Origin: Deltaproteobacteria bacterium
GTDB lineage: Bacteria; Myxococcota_A; Polyangia; Polyangiales; JADJMO01
Length of the DNA stretch: 64,000 bases
Direction of reading: 5' to 3'
Assembly (NCBI GenBank): GCA_016182965.1
Contig: JACPFM010000017.1
Coordinates: 46,892 to 110,891, forward strand
The position numbers were made by a program, and so were the translations under genes. The notes under the pieces were generated by a model. That model worked only from the letters and a program-made list of their open reading frames with translations, was not told the origin of the DNA and made no database searches. This document shows positions 9,506-18,356 of the stretch, in pieces; positions within the stretch are counted from its first letter, which is position 1; every line of letters begins with the position of its first letter.

Positions 9506-9758
9506 CGATCTTACAATTAGACCGCTACGGTCACGCCGATGTGACACGCGACCGCTGCCCGCCGCCGCGTTTCACCGGGCATCCGCGGGGGGTCGCCTCG
9601 CCACCACACCTTCCCTCGCGCGCGCCCTCTTCGCGCGCATGTCGGGACGGGGCTCACGAAGTCCGGCAGGGACGAGCGCCTCTCGACCTCCGTCTCCACG
9701 AGGCGGTCGACGGCGCGAACGTGATCGGTCGCGGGCGCCGGTGCTCGTACCTTGACAG

Positions 9759-9802
9759 ACTCGAACGAGACTCGAACGAGAGTCGAACGAGAGTCGAACG
9801 AG
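9759..9802 (+). repeat. Tandem repeat, 4 x 11 bp
   Basis: Two units ACTCGAACGAG followed by two units AGTCGAACGAG, head to tail with no gaps. They lie about 175 bases upstream of the ATG at 9977. Confidence 0.9.
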
Positions 9803-9976
9803 CTCACCCGCGCAGGTCGCGCGTCCGAGGACGCTAGGCTCGTCCACGGGTGCTTCACGTCCCGAGGCGGGCGAGCTGCGGCGACGCGGGCGGATCGCCG
9901 CGGGCAGCCTGGTCGGTCGGAATTCCTCCGGGCCGACCGCGCGCGCGGTACGCTCGTCCCGGAAGGGGATCCCGGG

Positions 9977-11773
9977 ATGAATTACCTGTACGGAGACTCG
10001 ACGCCGTCGCCGCTGCACTCCAACTTCTTGGAGTTCCTCCGGGATGCGCTCGACTTCGCGGTGTTCGTCCTGCACGCCGAGCACACGATCCGTGGCGGCC
10101 GCGATCACGCGAACGCGCTGCGCCGCGAGGCCGACGCCGAGATCGCGCGCCTCGAGGCGTTCGTGGGCACCGTCACCGCCGCGATCGACGCCGCGCCGAA
10201 GGGCGCACCCGAGCTGCCCACCGCGCGGTGCGCCGCCCAACTGCACGCGCTCGCGAACGGCGCGCTCCAGCAGTCGATCGACGCCGTTCGCCAGAAGCTC
10301 GCGAGCGACATCGCGGAGCTCGCCGCGGCCGAAGCCGCCGAGCGCGCCAACTGCTTCGCCGCGCTCGAGAGGCTGCTCGTCGCGCACGACACGCCCGACG
10401 CGCGCGTGCTCAAGGAGATCACGCTGCAGGGCCAGATGGCGTTCGAGGCGAGCCTGGTGGGCCAGGCGGCGTTCGGGCTGGTGTGGCAGCTCGTGCTCGG
10501 GATCCCGACCGCGCACGCGTGGTCGACGCCGATGCGCGTCGAGCGGTTCTACCGACAGCTCTCGATCAACGCCCCGCAGCTCGCGGGATGGATCAGCAAA
10601 GAGGTGAAGGTCAAGCCGCGGCGGCTGGAGCGCTTCGTCGTCACCGCCCTCTCCGACGACGGCGAGACGATCGCCTTCAAGCTGCGCAGCGACGTCGGCG
10701 CCGAGGACGGCTTCGACATCGAGGTGCACGTCGTCGGTCAGCGGGTCTCCGCGGTTCGCGTCGAGGCTGCAGGCAAGGAGGACGCGTCGGCCGGCGCCTT
10801 CGACGTCGAAGCCGAGGACGTCCCGAAGCTCGTCGAGCTCGCGGAGAAGCTCCGCGAGACCACGGAGGGGCTCGAGCGTCGATCGCTCACGGCCGCGAGC
10901 TTCGGCGAGACCGAGTTCAAGGAGCAGCCGACCTTCGTCGCCTTCCTCGAGCAGCTGGTCGCCATGATGACGCCGATCACCCGCGAGATCGCGGAGCGGT
11001 CGCTGATGCCCAACGAGCTGGTCATCCGGCGGCTGCTGTCGAACGACCGTCGCGAGGAGATCTTCGTCACGAAGGCGTCGCTCCGGGAGAAGTACGCGAA
11101 CGTGCCCGAGATGTTCCGTGACTTCTTCGCGCCGCTCGGCCTCGACGGTCCGACCAAGCGCAAGTCCGAGCCGCCGCGCACGCAGGAGCCGGTCGTGCGG
11201 GCCGAGCTGCCGAAGTCGATCCCGCCGGCGCCGCTCGCCGGCGCGCCGGCGGCGGAGATCCCGGCAGCCCCGGCCGCACCTGCGATCGCGCCCCCTGCCT
11301 CCGGCCCGGAGACGAACCGCGACAACGGCAGCGCGCCGAAGAAGAACGAGCAGCTCGTCGCGGCGCTCAAGAAGGCGCTGGCGCTCGCGAAGAAGGGCGA
11401 TCTCACCGAGGCGTACCGCGAGTACGAGGCCCTCTTCTCCGGCGACATGTTCGCGACCGCGCGCCCGGAGGATCAGCGGCAGGCCATGCGCCTGATGCTC
11501 ACCAAGATGCCCACGTCGCGGGCCGCGCCGATGATCGACGCCGCGGCCGCCGCCATCGTGCGTCTCCAGCACCTGGTCGAAGAGCACAAGGAGCCGCTCG
11601 ACTACGAGCTGCTCGGAATGGGCTACGAGATCATCGAAGACCTCGACGGGGCGCGCCGCGCCTACGCCGATGGCCTCGCGATCGAGCGCGAGCGCAACCC
11701 GAAGTCGGAGCTGTGCGGGCGCTTGTCGTCACGCGTCGCGGCGGGCGAGACGGCGGAGGAAGCGACCACCTGA
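9977..11773 (+). CDS. Conserved hypothetical protein, helical, with TPR-like C-terminus
   Basis: 598 aa. The start is ATG with GGAAGGGG nine bases upstream, and TACGCT at 9949 is a plausible -10. The N-terminus MNYLYGDSTPSPLHSN is distinctive and, to my memory, recurs in uncharacterised myxobacterial proteins. Residues ~30-150 are Ala/Glu-rich helix, probably coiled coil. A Pro/Ala-rich hinge lies around residues 395-450. The C-terminus (ALKKALALAKKGDLTEAYREYEALF and beyond) resembles tetratricopeptide helices. There is no signal peptide or membrane segment, so it is probably cytoplasmic. Function unknown. Confidence 0.75.
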   Translation: MNYLYGDSTPSPLHSNFLEFLRDALDFAVFVLHAEHTIRGGRDHANALRREADAEIARLEAFVGTVTAAIDAAPKGAPELPTARCAAQLHALANGALQQSIDAVRQKLASDIAELAAAEAAERANCFAALERLLVAHDTPDARVLKEITLQGQMAFEASLVGQAAFGLVWQLVLGIPTAHAWSTPMRVERFYRQLSINAPQLAGWISKEVKVKPRRLERFVVTALSDDGETIAFKLRSDVGAEDGFDIEVHVVGQRVSAVRVEAAGKEDASAGAFDVEAEDVPKLVELAEKLRETTEGLERRSLTAASFGETEFKEQPTFVAFLEQLVAMMTPITREIAERSLMPNELVIRRLLSNDRREEIFVTKASLREKYANVPEMFRDFFAPLGLDGPTKRKSEPPRTQEPVVRAELPKSIPPAPLAGAPAAEIPAAPAAPAIAPPASGPETNRDNGSAPKKNEQLVAALKKALALAKKGDLTEAYREYEALFSGDMFATARPEDQRQAMRLMLTKMPTSRAAPMIDAAAAAIVRLQHLVEEHKEPLDYELLGMGYEIIEDLDGARRAYADGLAIERERNPKSELCGRLSSRVAAGETAEEATT

Positions 11774-11824
11774 TTCAGCGATCGCAATCGTGGGACACGG
11801 CCTGGATGTCGCTCTGTCGGCTTG

Positions 11825-11920
11825 GTCGTCAGTCGTCAGTCGTCAGTCATCAGCCCAGCCGAACGGAGGGCCAGTGCGTTCTCGGTTCTCGCCCTGACGA
11901 CTGATGACTGATGACTGATG
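11825..11920. repeat. Inverted pair of TCGTCAG heptamer arrays
   Basis: The left arm 11825-11853 is four TCGTCAG/TCATCAG units. The right arm 11894-11920 is the same array inverted (CTGATGA units). The arms are ~27 nt with about three mismatches and a 40-nt spacer, so a large hairpin could form between the genes at 9977 and 12049. Single arms occur at 20644, 23814 and 26757. Confidence 0.85.
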
Positions 11921-12033
11921 CCCCTGTCTGCGCGGCCAGCCACAATCCGGCGTCCCGCAATTGCGACCGCTGACTCGGGAGCGTATCCGGCTTTTGCCCA
12001 ACACTCGGCGGCGTGACCGGGACGATCCCGACG

Positions 12034-12039
12034 TATCCT
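12034..12039 (+). promoter_or_regulatory. Candidate -10 box TATCCT before 12049
   Basis: TATCCT followed by nine bases (TGGGGACCC) and ATG at 12049. It lies downstream of the alternative GTG at 12013, which argues against that earlier start. Confidence 0.45.
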
Positions 12040-12048
12040 TGGGGACCC

Positions 12049-13056
12049 ATGGATGACGCGCTGACAGTCCCCGAGCGTGGCGTGCTCGCGGAGTGGCCGG
12101 TGCCGGTCCTCGTCGCCGGCCTCGCCGCCGAGCCGACGCTCTCCACCCTCGTCGTCGAAGACACGCATCTGTTCGTGTTCCGCGACGGCGATCTCGTCGC
12201 CGTCTGGACCGAGGGGGTGCGCGAGCAGGTCTCGGCCGAGACGAGCATCGCGCGCGCGATGCGCGCGCCTCCCGAGGCGACGTTCGCGGTGCACCGCGAG
12301 CGCGACCTCCTGCTCGATCGGCCCTCCGGCGTCGAATGCCCCGGCCTCCGCGCCATCCTCCTCGCCGCGCGCGGGTGGGACGACCGCGCCCGCATCGATG
12401 CCGAGATCGACGCGATGGTCGGCGACTCGTCGCTCTGTCTCGTCGAAGACGCCGTGCTCGGCGAGTTCGGGTTCGACGAGGAGGAGGCCGAGGTGGTCGC
12501 GCTCCTCGAGGACCCGGGCGTCGGCGATCTCGCGCACCTCTCCGAGCGCGCGACGCCGGACGTCGTCCGCCGGGTGGTGTGGGCGTTGGCCGTGACCGGG
12601 CACCTGTCGTCGGTGCCGTCGACGGTCGTGCTCGCCGCCGAGGACCACGCGAGAGCGACCGCGGCGCTCGAGAAGGGCGATCACGACGTCGCCGAGGCGC
12701 GCGCGGCGCGGGCCGTCGCCTGCGATCCGCGCCCCGCCTACCGGGCCCTCCACGCGTACCTCTACGGGCTGCGCGCGACCGAGGTGGAGCTCCCCATCGC
12801 GCTCGCGATGCTCGAACGCTCGATCGCCGACGAGCCCGACCGCGCGCGGCCGTACGCCTTCCGCGCGCGGCTGCGCGAACGCGCCGGTCAGGCCGCGCTC
12901 GCCGCGGCCGATTGGGAGAAGGCCGGCGCCCTGGACCCGGACGATCCGATGGTCTCCCGGCACTCGCCGACGATGCCGCCGTCGCCGCCGACGGCCCCGA
13001 AGAAGCGCCGGCTGCTCGCGTCGCTCCGCACGCTCCTCGGGCGCAGCAAGAAGTGA
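12049..13056 (+). CDS. Hypothetical protein with TPR-like C-terminal region
   Basis: 335 aa. The N-terminal half (to residue ~190) is a mixed fold with ALTVPERGVLAEWPVPVLVAG and LVVEDTHLFVFRDGDLVAVW; it is weakly reminiscent of DUF4388-like signalling modules, but I cannot confirm this. The second half has repeated helical pairs (ARATAALEKGDHDVAEARAA, AYRALHAYLYGLRATEVELP) like tetratricopeptides, then a Pro-rich and Lys/Arg-rich tail ending LLGRSKK. No signal peptide. Convergent with the gene ending at 13061. Function unknown. Confidence 0.7.
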   Translation: MDDALTVPERGVLAEWPVPVLVAGLAAEPTLSTLVVEDTHLFVFRDGDLVAVWTEGVREQVSAETSIARAMRAPPEATFAVHRERDLLLDRPSGVECPGLRAILLAARGWDDRARIDAEIDAMVGDSSLCLVEDAVLGEFGFDEEEAEVVALLEDPGVGDLAHLSERATPDVVRRVVWALAVTGHLSSVPSTVVLAAEDHARATAALEKGDHDVAEARAARAVACDPRPAYRALHAYLYGLRATEVELPIALAMLERSIADEPDRARPYAFRARLRERAGQAALAAADWEKAGALDPDDPMVSRHSPTMPPSPPTAPKKRRLLASLRTLLGRSKK

Positions 13057-13060
13057 CGCC

Positions 13061-14296
13061 TCAGAACGAGTACCCGAGGGTGATGCCGCCGCTCGGGCCG
13101 CCGCTGTTGAAGTCGCGAGCCTGGTAGCCGCCGCGGAGCGCGAGGAGGAAGCCGTCGGGCAGCATGAACCCGAGCTCGGTGAACAGCCTCACGCCGGGGC
13201 GGGCGTTGGGGATGTCGCCGACCTCCACGACGGGGCTGACGCGCACGCGCCCGCGCACGATGTCGAGGCGCGCCCAGCCGCGGCTGCCGAAGGTCTTGAT
13301 CGTCTCGCCGGCGAAGACGAGCTTCGAGCCGTATGGATCGCCGATGTGCAGCGCGCCGCCGATGCCGCCCGAGAAGCCCTGCTCGGTGACCGAGGTGAAG
13401 AGCGTCGTCTCGAGGTGCACGAGATCGTGAAGGCGGAAGGTCGCCGTCGGCGCGCCGTAGTTGAGGCCGACGTTGGAGCCGCTGGCGCCGCCGACCGGCG
13501 ACTTGCCGCGCACGATGCCGATGCGGATGCCGAACTCGAGGACGTGACCGAGCGGCCGGTAGAGGTACGCCGTCTCGGCGCGCAGGTACTGATCGCGCAC
13601 CGAGGAGGCGGTGCTGACCCCGGTAGGCCCGACCTCGCCGTCGGTCTCGGATTTGCCGTAGTAGACGTAGTCGAACGAGCCAAGGACGATCGAGCGCCGG
13701 TTGTCGAGGCGCCCGAGCAGGTGGTGCTCGCGTACGTCGTCGATGTCGTCGGGCACCTGCACCGGGTGCATGGCGGCGCGGGTCGCGAACAGCGGGACGG
13801 TCGGGCCGGCGACCGTCTCGACCTCGATCGCGTACTCGAGCGACGGCGGGTTGACGTGCTCGCCGGGGATGCGCGCGACCCAGCCCTCGGACGCGCGGAG
13901 GAAGGCGATCTCCTCGACGACGCCGTCGTGCCGGTAGACGAGCACGATGCGCTTGGCGAGGTGCGGGTTGTAGATCTCGGCGACGACATCGAGCGCGTCG
14001 TGCGCGGAGGCGACGCCGATCGGCGCGTGGACGATCGTGGGCACCGTGCCCGCGCTCGCACTCGGAGCCGGGGCCGCGGGCGGCGCGGCTGCGGTGCCGG
14101 CGGTCGACACCGGCGGCGGCGCCTTCGCGCTCGGCGTGGGGATGGGCTCGAGCAAGGAGCTGTCGATCGCCGGCGCCTTGGCGGAGCCGGCCGGCTTCGG
14201 TCCGGCCGGCGCTTGCGCGCTCGAGCGCAGGACGAAGGTCGTGCCGGAGAGCAGCACGACGGCGGCGAGGAACGCAGTGGGGCGACGCGTCACCAT
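13061..14296 (-). CDS. Exported outer-membrane-type hypothetical protein
   Basis: 411 aa. A signal peptide (RRPTAFLAAVVLLSGTTFVL) is followed by a Pro/Ala/Ser-rich linker to residue ~85. A beta-sandwich-like domain follows (PIGVASAHDALDVVAEIYNP, VEEIAFLRASEGWVARIPGE). From residue ~170 a barrel-like C-terminus carries alternating aromatic strands (GSFDYVYYGKSE, LRAETAYLYRPLGHVLEFGI) and ends in ITLGYSF, an aromatic terminus usual for outer-membrane barrels. The ATG overlaps the stop of the upstream gene by seven bases, so translation is probably coupled. Its architecture parallels that upstream protein, suggesting an envelope pair. Function unknown. Confidence 0.75.
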   Translation of the reverse strand: MVTRRPTAFLAAVVLLSGTTFVLRSSAQAPAGPKPAGSAKAPAIDSSLLEPIPTPSAKAPPPVSTAGTAAAPPAAPAPSASAGTVPTIVHAPIGVASAHDALDVVAEIYNPHLAKRIVLVYRHDGVVEEIAFLRASEGWVARIPGEHVNPPSLEYAIEVETVAGPTVPLFATRAAMHPVQVPDDIDDVREHHLLGRLDNRRSIVLGSFDYVYYGKSETDGEVGPTGVSTASSVRDQYLRAETAYLYRPLGHVLEFGIRIGIVRGKSPVGGASGSNVGLNYGAPTATFRLHDLVHLETTLFTSVTEQGFSGGIGGALHIGDPYGSKLVFAGETIKTFGSRGWARLDIVRGRVRVSPVVEVGDIPNARPGVRLFTELGFMLPDGFLLALRGGYQARDFNSGGPSGGITLGYSF

Positions 14297-15978
14297 GTGA
14301 AGCTCGCTCCCCCGCCGAAGCCCGGTCCGGCGTGGTTGATGGTGCGGCCCTGATACGACAGCCGCAGGAACAGCGTGAAGTTGGGGGTGATGCGGTAGCC
14401 GCCCTGCACGATCGCGCGGACGCCGAGATCGCCCGCGGACTCGGAGAGCCTCGCGTTGTTCAGGCTTCCGGCCGGGACACCCTCGCCCGCCGGCTGATTG
14501 GTGACCTCGCTGCGCACGAGGATCGGGATGCGCTTGAAGATCGCGAGCTCGAGCTGCGTGATGCCGCGCAACCCGACGCCGCCGAGGATCTCGCCGCCGA
14601 TCATGAGGTTCGTCTTCTTGTCGTTGCCGATGCGGACGAAGGCCTGACCGCCGCCTTTGACCTCCTCGTTGCCGAGGCCGATCACCAGGCGCGTGACCAG
14701 TGCCCAGAAGGGGTCGAAGCCGAACTCGCCCTCGATGTAGCCGTAGCTCAGACCGACCTTTCGGCCTGTCAGGCCGCGCTCGTAGTCTTCGAGCGAGCCT
14801 CCGCGACCGCGGTAGACGCCGAAGCCCGAGCGCAGGGCGCGCACGCCGACGTCGCCGAAGCGCATGCCGAAGTAGCCCTCGGTCTGCCACGCGTAGTCGT
14901 TGCGATCGAGCTTGTTGTAGTCGGCGTAGTCGGTCCAGAGCGAGGCCATGCTCTCGTGCTTGAGCGGCGTGGCGCTGGTCGGGTTCTTGACGACCTTCGT
15001 GTGGAGCGGTTCGCCGGCCGAGCCGATGATCGCCGTCGACTTGCCGTCGGGCGTGACCGCCTCGACGAACCACGACAGCGAAGGGGCGCGCACCCGCTCC
15101 TTCGGGACGGTGACCGTCCAGAAGCCGTTGTCCATCGCGGCGAAGGGGATGGGCGTGTACGCCGGGTCTTCGAGCGAGCGCACCTGCAGCACCGCGCCGC
15201 TCACCGGGCCGGTCAGCTGCACCGCGAAGGTGAAGGCCGTCGCCTCGCGGGTCTCGTCGATCTTCTTGAACCCCGGGGCGCCGACCACGGCTGTTTCGGC
15301 GACGGGCGGCGTGGCCGTGGCGGCCGGCGCGACGGTGCCGGCCTTGCGCAGGGCGATCGCCTCCTCCTGCAGCACGCCGGCGAAGCGGCTCTTCGGGTTG
15401 TCGCGGACCCATTTCTCGTAGGCCTTGGCGCGCACCTCGGGATCGGTGCCGCTCAGCGACTCGAACAGCGTGCCGAGGGCGCGGACCTCCGGATCGGCGT
15501 CGACCACGACCGGCGGGGGCGGGGGCGGCGCGGCGCCCGGCTTGCCCGGCGGGGGCGGGGGCGGGGGCGGCTTGGCAGCGACAGGAGGTGTCGCAGGCGG
15601 TTTGAGCGCACCAGGTAGGATGACGACGTCGCCCGTCTCGATCGGGCGGCTCACGGCGCCGGTCGGGCGCGCGAGCGAGAGCACGTCGCGTGCCTGCACC
15701 ACCTTGAGCGCGCCGATCTTGAACCGGTCGACGACGAGCTTGCCGGTGACCGGATGCTTCAACTTCAGCGGTCGCCAGAGCTCGAGGGTGTCGCCGTCGG
15801 AGACGCCCTGCTTTTTACCGAGGTCGATGACGACCTCGCCCCCGTCGAGCGCGAGCACGACGCCGGACAGCTCCTTCGCGTCTTGGGCGCGGCTCGGCGC
15901 CGCGACGGACGCAAGGCAGCTCATGACCAGCGCTACGCCGGCGGCGCGCACGAGTCTTCGTCTGCTCCCCATGGTCAT
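14290..15978 (-). CDS. Exported protein: FlgT-C-like N-domain, Pro-rich linker, barrel-like C-domain
   Basis: 562 aa. A signal peptide (AAGVALVMSCLASVAAPSRA) is followed by a beta domain (GVVLALDGGEVVIDLGKKQG, VSDGDTLELWRP) of the kind seen in FlgT C-terminal-like modules. Poly-Pro runs span residues ~125-155. A middle domain (FAVQLTGPVSGAVLQVRSLE) resembles the first domain of the downstream gene, and the barrel-like C-terminus ends FGGGASFTW. The start is the ATG at 15978, nine bases after TATCCT; another ATG lies two codons in. It probably forms a two-gene operon with 13061-14296. Divergent from 16017 with only 38 bases between. Confidence 0.75.
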   Translation of the reverse strand: MTMGSRRRLVRAAGVALVMSCLASVAAPSRAQDAKELSGVVLALDGGEVVIDLGKKQGVSDGDTLELWRPLKLKHPVTGKLVVDRFKIGALKVVQARDVLSLARPTGAVSRPIETGDVVILPGALKPPATPPVAAKPPPPPPPPGKPGAAPPPPPPVVVDADPEVRALGTLFESLSGTDPEVRAKAYEKWVRDNPKSRFAGVLQEEAIALRKAGTVAPAATATPPVAETAVVGAPGFKKIDETREATAFTFAVQLTGPVSGAVLQVRSLEDPAYTPIPFAAMDNGFWTVTVPKERVRAPSLSWFVEAVTPDGKSTAIIGSAGEPLHTKVVKNPTSATPLKHESMASLWTDYADYNKLDRNDYAWQTEGYFGMRFGDVGVRALRSGFGVYRGRGGSLEDYERGLTGRKVGLSYGYIEGEFGFDPFWALVTRLVIGLGNEEVKGGGQAFVRIGNDKKTNLMIGGEILGGVGLRGITQLELAIFKRIPILVRSEVTNQPAGEGVPAGSLNNARLSESAGDLGVRAIVQGGYRITPNFTLFLRLSYQGRTINHAGPGFGGGASFTW

Positions 15979-15987
15979 CGATTCGGC

Positions 15988-15993
15988 AGGATA
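15988..15993 (-). promoter_or_regulatory. Candidate -10 box TATCCT before 15978
   Basis: TATCCT on the minus strand, nine bases upstream of the ATG at 15978, inside the 38-base divergent gap. Confidence 0.4.
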
Positions 15994-16016
15994 GGACGAG
16001 AACGCGATTTGTCTGT

Positions 16017-17012
16017 ATGCATTTGTTCGTGGCGAACGCGCGACTCTCCCTGCTCCTCGGCCTGGCCCTGGCGACGGCGCCGCGCAGCTCGCGCGCCGAC
16101 GACGACGAGCCGATCGTCACCAACGTCGTCAACGGGTTGGTCTACGTCAGCGTCGGCACGCGCGACGGCGCGGCCGTCGGCGACCAGGTCGCGGTGCTCG
16201 GCGAAGGCGGCGCGCCGATCGGCACCATCGAGTTCGATCTCTGCGGCGAGGTGATCTGCCGCGCGAAGCTGCCCTCCGCGCTCGCCGGGAAGATCGTGCG
16301 CGGCATGCGGGTGATGGTGAGGGCGGAGAAGGCGCCCGCGGCCGTCGCGCCGGCGGGCAAGCCGACGGCCGAGCCTGCCCCCAAGGCGGGAGAGCCTCCG
16401 CCGAAGGCGGCGGGGGAGCCTGGGCCGGCGCCGACGTCCGAGCCGACGCCCGAGGCTCCGCCGATCCCGAAGAAGAAGAAGAAGTCGAAGGAGGTCGCGC
16501 CGCCGGTCGCTGCGTCGCCGGTCCCGCCGCCGCAGGTGAACCCGCCCACGCTCGGCGACGTGCTCGGCGGCGCGCCGACCAGCGCGATCCCCGAAGAGCG
16601 CCCGTTCCATGGTGGTCCGGTGCCGCCCGGGTACCGTGTCGTGCGCCGCTCGAACGACGGCCTCGTGCGCTGGGGTTGGATCGGCCTCGGCGTCAGCTAC
16701 GGCCTCGGCGCGATCGTCGGCCTCGGTGCGAACAACGGCGGCGGCTGGATGGCCCTGCCGGTCCTCGGTCCCTGGGCCTACCTCGCGATGCGCGAGACGG
16801 AGGCGCCCAATGGCTACTCGAGCAGCAGCAGCGACGACGGCACCGCCGGCGTCGTGATGATCGGCCTCGGCCAAGGGATCTCCGCGCTCTTGTTGATTAT
16901 CGGCTACGCCGGGTCCAAGACCCTGGTGCGGACCGGCTCGGCGGTCGCGATGACCGTCACGCCGGTCGTCACCCGCAACACGTACGGCCTCGGCGTGACG
17001 GCGACGTTCTGA
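16017..17012 (+). CDS. Exported protein with FlgT-C-like domain and C-terminal membrane segments
   Basis: 331 aa. A signal peptide (LSLLLGLALATAPRSSRA) is followed by a small beta domain (IVTNVVNGLVYVSVGTRDGA, AVGDQVAVLGEGG) similar in layout to the N-domain of the divergent gene at 14290-15978. A Pro/Ala/Lys linker (residues ~105-180; IPKKKKKSK) leads to a glycine-rich hydrophobic C-terminus (WGWIGLGVSYGLGAIVGLGA, VVMIGLGQGISALLLIIGYA) with two or three membrane spans. The related domains suggest that the three genes at 13061-17012 serve one envelope function, which I cannot name. The next gene on the other strand ends three bases away. Confidence 0.7.
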   Translation: MHLFVANARLSLLLGLALATAPRSSRADDDEPIVTNVVNGLVYVSVGTRDGAAVGDQVAVLGEGGAPIGTIEFDLCGEVICRAKLPSALAGKIVRGMRVMVRAEKAPAAVAPAGKPTAEPAPKAGEPPPKAAGEPGPAPTSEPTPEAPPIPKKKKKSKEVAPPVAASPVPPPQVNPPTLGDVLGGAPTSAIPEERPFHGGPVPPGYRVVRRSNDGLVRWGWIGLGVSYGLGAIVGLGANNGGGWMALPVLGPWAYLAMRETEAPNGYSSSSSDDGTAGVVMIGLGQGISALLLIIGYAGSKTLVRTGSAVAMTVTPVVTRNTYGLGVTATF

Positions 17013-17015
17013 TGC

Positions 17016-18260
17016 TCACCGCGCGCCGAGCAGGAACGACAGCGCGCCCGGCAGTCGCTGCGCCCAGTAGACCTCGCTGTGCGTCGCGCCCTTCTGCACG
17101 ACGTACTTCAGCGTGACGTCGTCGACGTAGCCGATGGATCGATACGCGTCGGCGAGCAGCTTGGTGTTCGCCATGTCGTCGGACGACGACCCGGAGTCGC
17201 CGCTGTCGACGTAGACCTTGAGCGGGTGGCTCGCGGCGTCCTTGCTCGCGGAGACGAGGCCGAGGATGGCCTTCCCGTCCCACCACGTCGACGGCGACAT
17301 CGCACCGATCAGGCCGAACGTCGCCGCCTTCTTGGTCCCCGCGTACGCCGAGATGAGCCCGCCGAGCGACGAGCCGATGATCACCGTCGACTCGCGCGCG
17401 GTCAGCGTGCGCAGCTCGGAGTCGACCTTCGGCTTGAGCTCGTCGACGAGGAGCTTCAGGTACAGATCGCCGCCGCCGCTCGGCGAGTACGAGGCGTTGC
17501 TCGTCGGCGTGTACTCGTAGATGCGCTGCGAGGTGTTCTCGGGGCCGACGACGATCGCCTCGCGGATGGAGCCGTCCTCGGCGGCGGCGTCCATCGTCTC
17601 GTCGACCTTCCACTCGTTGCCGCCGAAGGCGAGGGAGGGATCGAACAGGTTCTGCCCGTCGTGCATGTAGACGACCGGGAACCGCGCGCGCGCGTTCTCG
17701 AGGTACGTCGGCGGGTAGTAGACCCACACGCCCCGCGTGCTGCTGAGCGCGGTGGAGGCGAACGCAGGCCAGCGCTTCTCGACCTTGCCCTTGACCGTGA
17801 CGAAGTGCGGCCACACGTCGACGGTGGTGCCGACCTTCACCTTGTAGTTGGGCCCGCGCGACCAGGTGCTGTCGTCGAGGAGCGGCTTCCACTCGGCGTC
17901 GGCGGTCAGCGCGTCGGTCTCGAGCGTCCACGTATCGCCTTCGCCCGCGGTCATCGCCGCGCCCTTCTCCCACGTCCACGGCGCGGTCGATCCGCGCAGC
18001 GTGACGGTCTTGGTGCCGGCCGGGTAGTGGACGCGGAGCACCGTCTTGGTCTTCGCCGGCGGCGCGTCGGCCGCGTCTTCGCTCGAGGCGTCGGCCGACG
18101 TTTCGCTCGCGTCGCCGAGCGCGGCGTCGGCCGCGTCGCCGGTCGACGAGTCGGCGCCCGTTTCGTCGTCGACGTCGCCGTCGAGCGGGACGACGGCCCC
18201 CGGATCGGCGCCGCATCCGACGGCGAGGCAGAAGGCGGTGAGCAGGACGAAGCGGCGCAT
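17016..18260 (-). CDS. Esterase, enterochelin-esterase/esterase-D-like lipoprotein
   Basis: 414 aa. A lipoprotein signal (RRFVLLTAFCLAVGCGAD) and an Asp/Ala/Ser-rich spacer are followed by a starch-binding-like beta domain (TKTVLRVHYPAGTKTVTLRG). The alpha/beta-hydrolase domain has the oxyanion region FPVVYMHDGQNLFDPS, nucleophile elbow IIGSSLGGLIS (Ser in GSSLG) and C-terminal histidine in GATHSEVYWAQRLPGAL, all typical of Fes/IroE-like and esterase-D families. It would hydrolyse an ester at the cell surface. The substrate is unknown, and no siderophore genes are visible nearby. Confidence 0.85.
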   Translation of the reverse strand: MRRFVLLTAFCLAVGCGADPGAVVPLDGDVDDETGADSSTGDAADAALGDASETSADASSEDAADAPPAKTKTVLRVHYPAGTKTVTLRGSTAPWTWEKGAAMTAGEGDTWTLETDALTADAEWKPLLDDSTWSRGPNYKVKVGTTVDVWPHFVTVKGKVEKRWPAFASTALSSTRGVWVYYPPTYLENARARFPVVYMHDGQNLFDPSLAFGGNEWKVDETMDAAAEDGSIREAIVVGPENTSQRIYEYTPTSNASYSPSGGGDLYLKLLVDELKPKVDSELRTLTARESTVIIGSSLGGLISAYAGTKKAATFGLIGAMSPSTWWDGKAILGLVSASKDAASHPLKVYVDSGDSGSSSDDMANTKLLADAYRSIGYVDDVTLKYVVQKGATHSEVYWAQRLPGALSFLLGAR

Positions 18261-18356
18261 GAGGTGACGAGGATGCCACGCGCCGTCGCACACGCCAAAC
18301 CGGGCCGCGCCAAACCCACGTGGCCGCGCCGGAGACGCCGCGTTAGGACCGCCGCG

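Larger units (their letters stand above)
9494..9976. other. Noncoding stretch between divergent genes
   Basis: About 480 bases with no convincing gene. It holds the -10 candidate of the leftward gene (9500-9505), an 11-bp tandem repeat (9759-9802), and a TACGCT box (9949-9954) followed by GGAAGGGG, which serve the rightward gene at 9977. Confidence 0.6.

Noticed and set aside
9517..9858. Possible 113-aa minus-strand gene in the 9494-9976 gap
   Set aside because: It crosses the 11-bp repeat, has no ribosome site or box, and the translation has no recognisable feature.
11825..11920. Inverted heptamer arrays as transposon ends
   Set aside because: The spacer is 40 nt with no coding capacity, and single arms occur elsewhere without partners; no transposase nearby.
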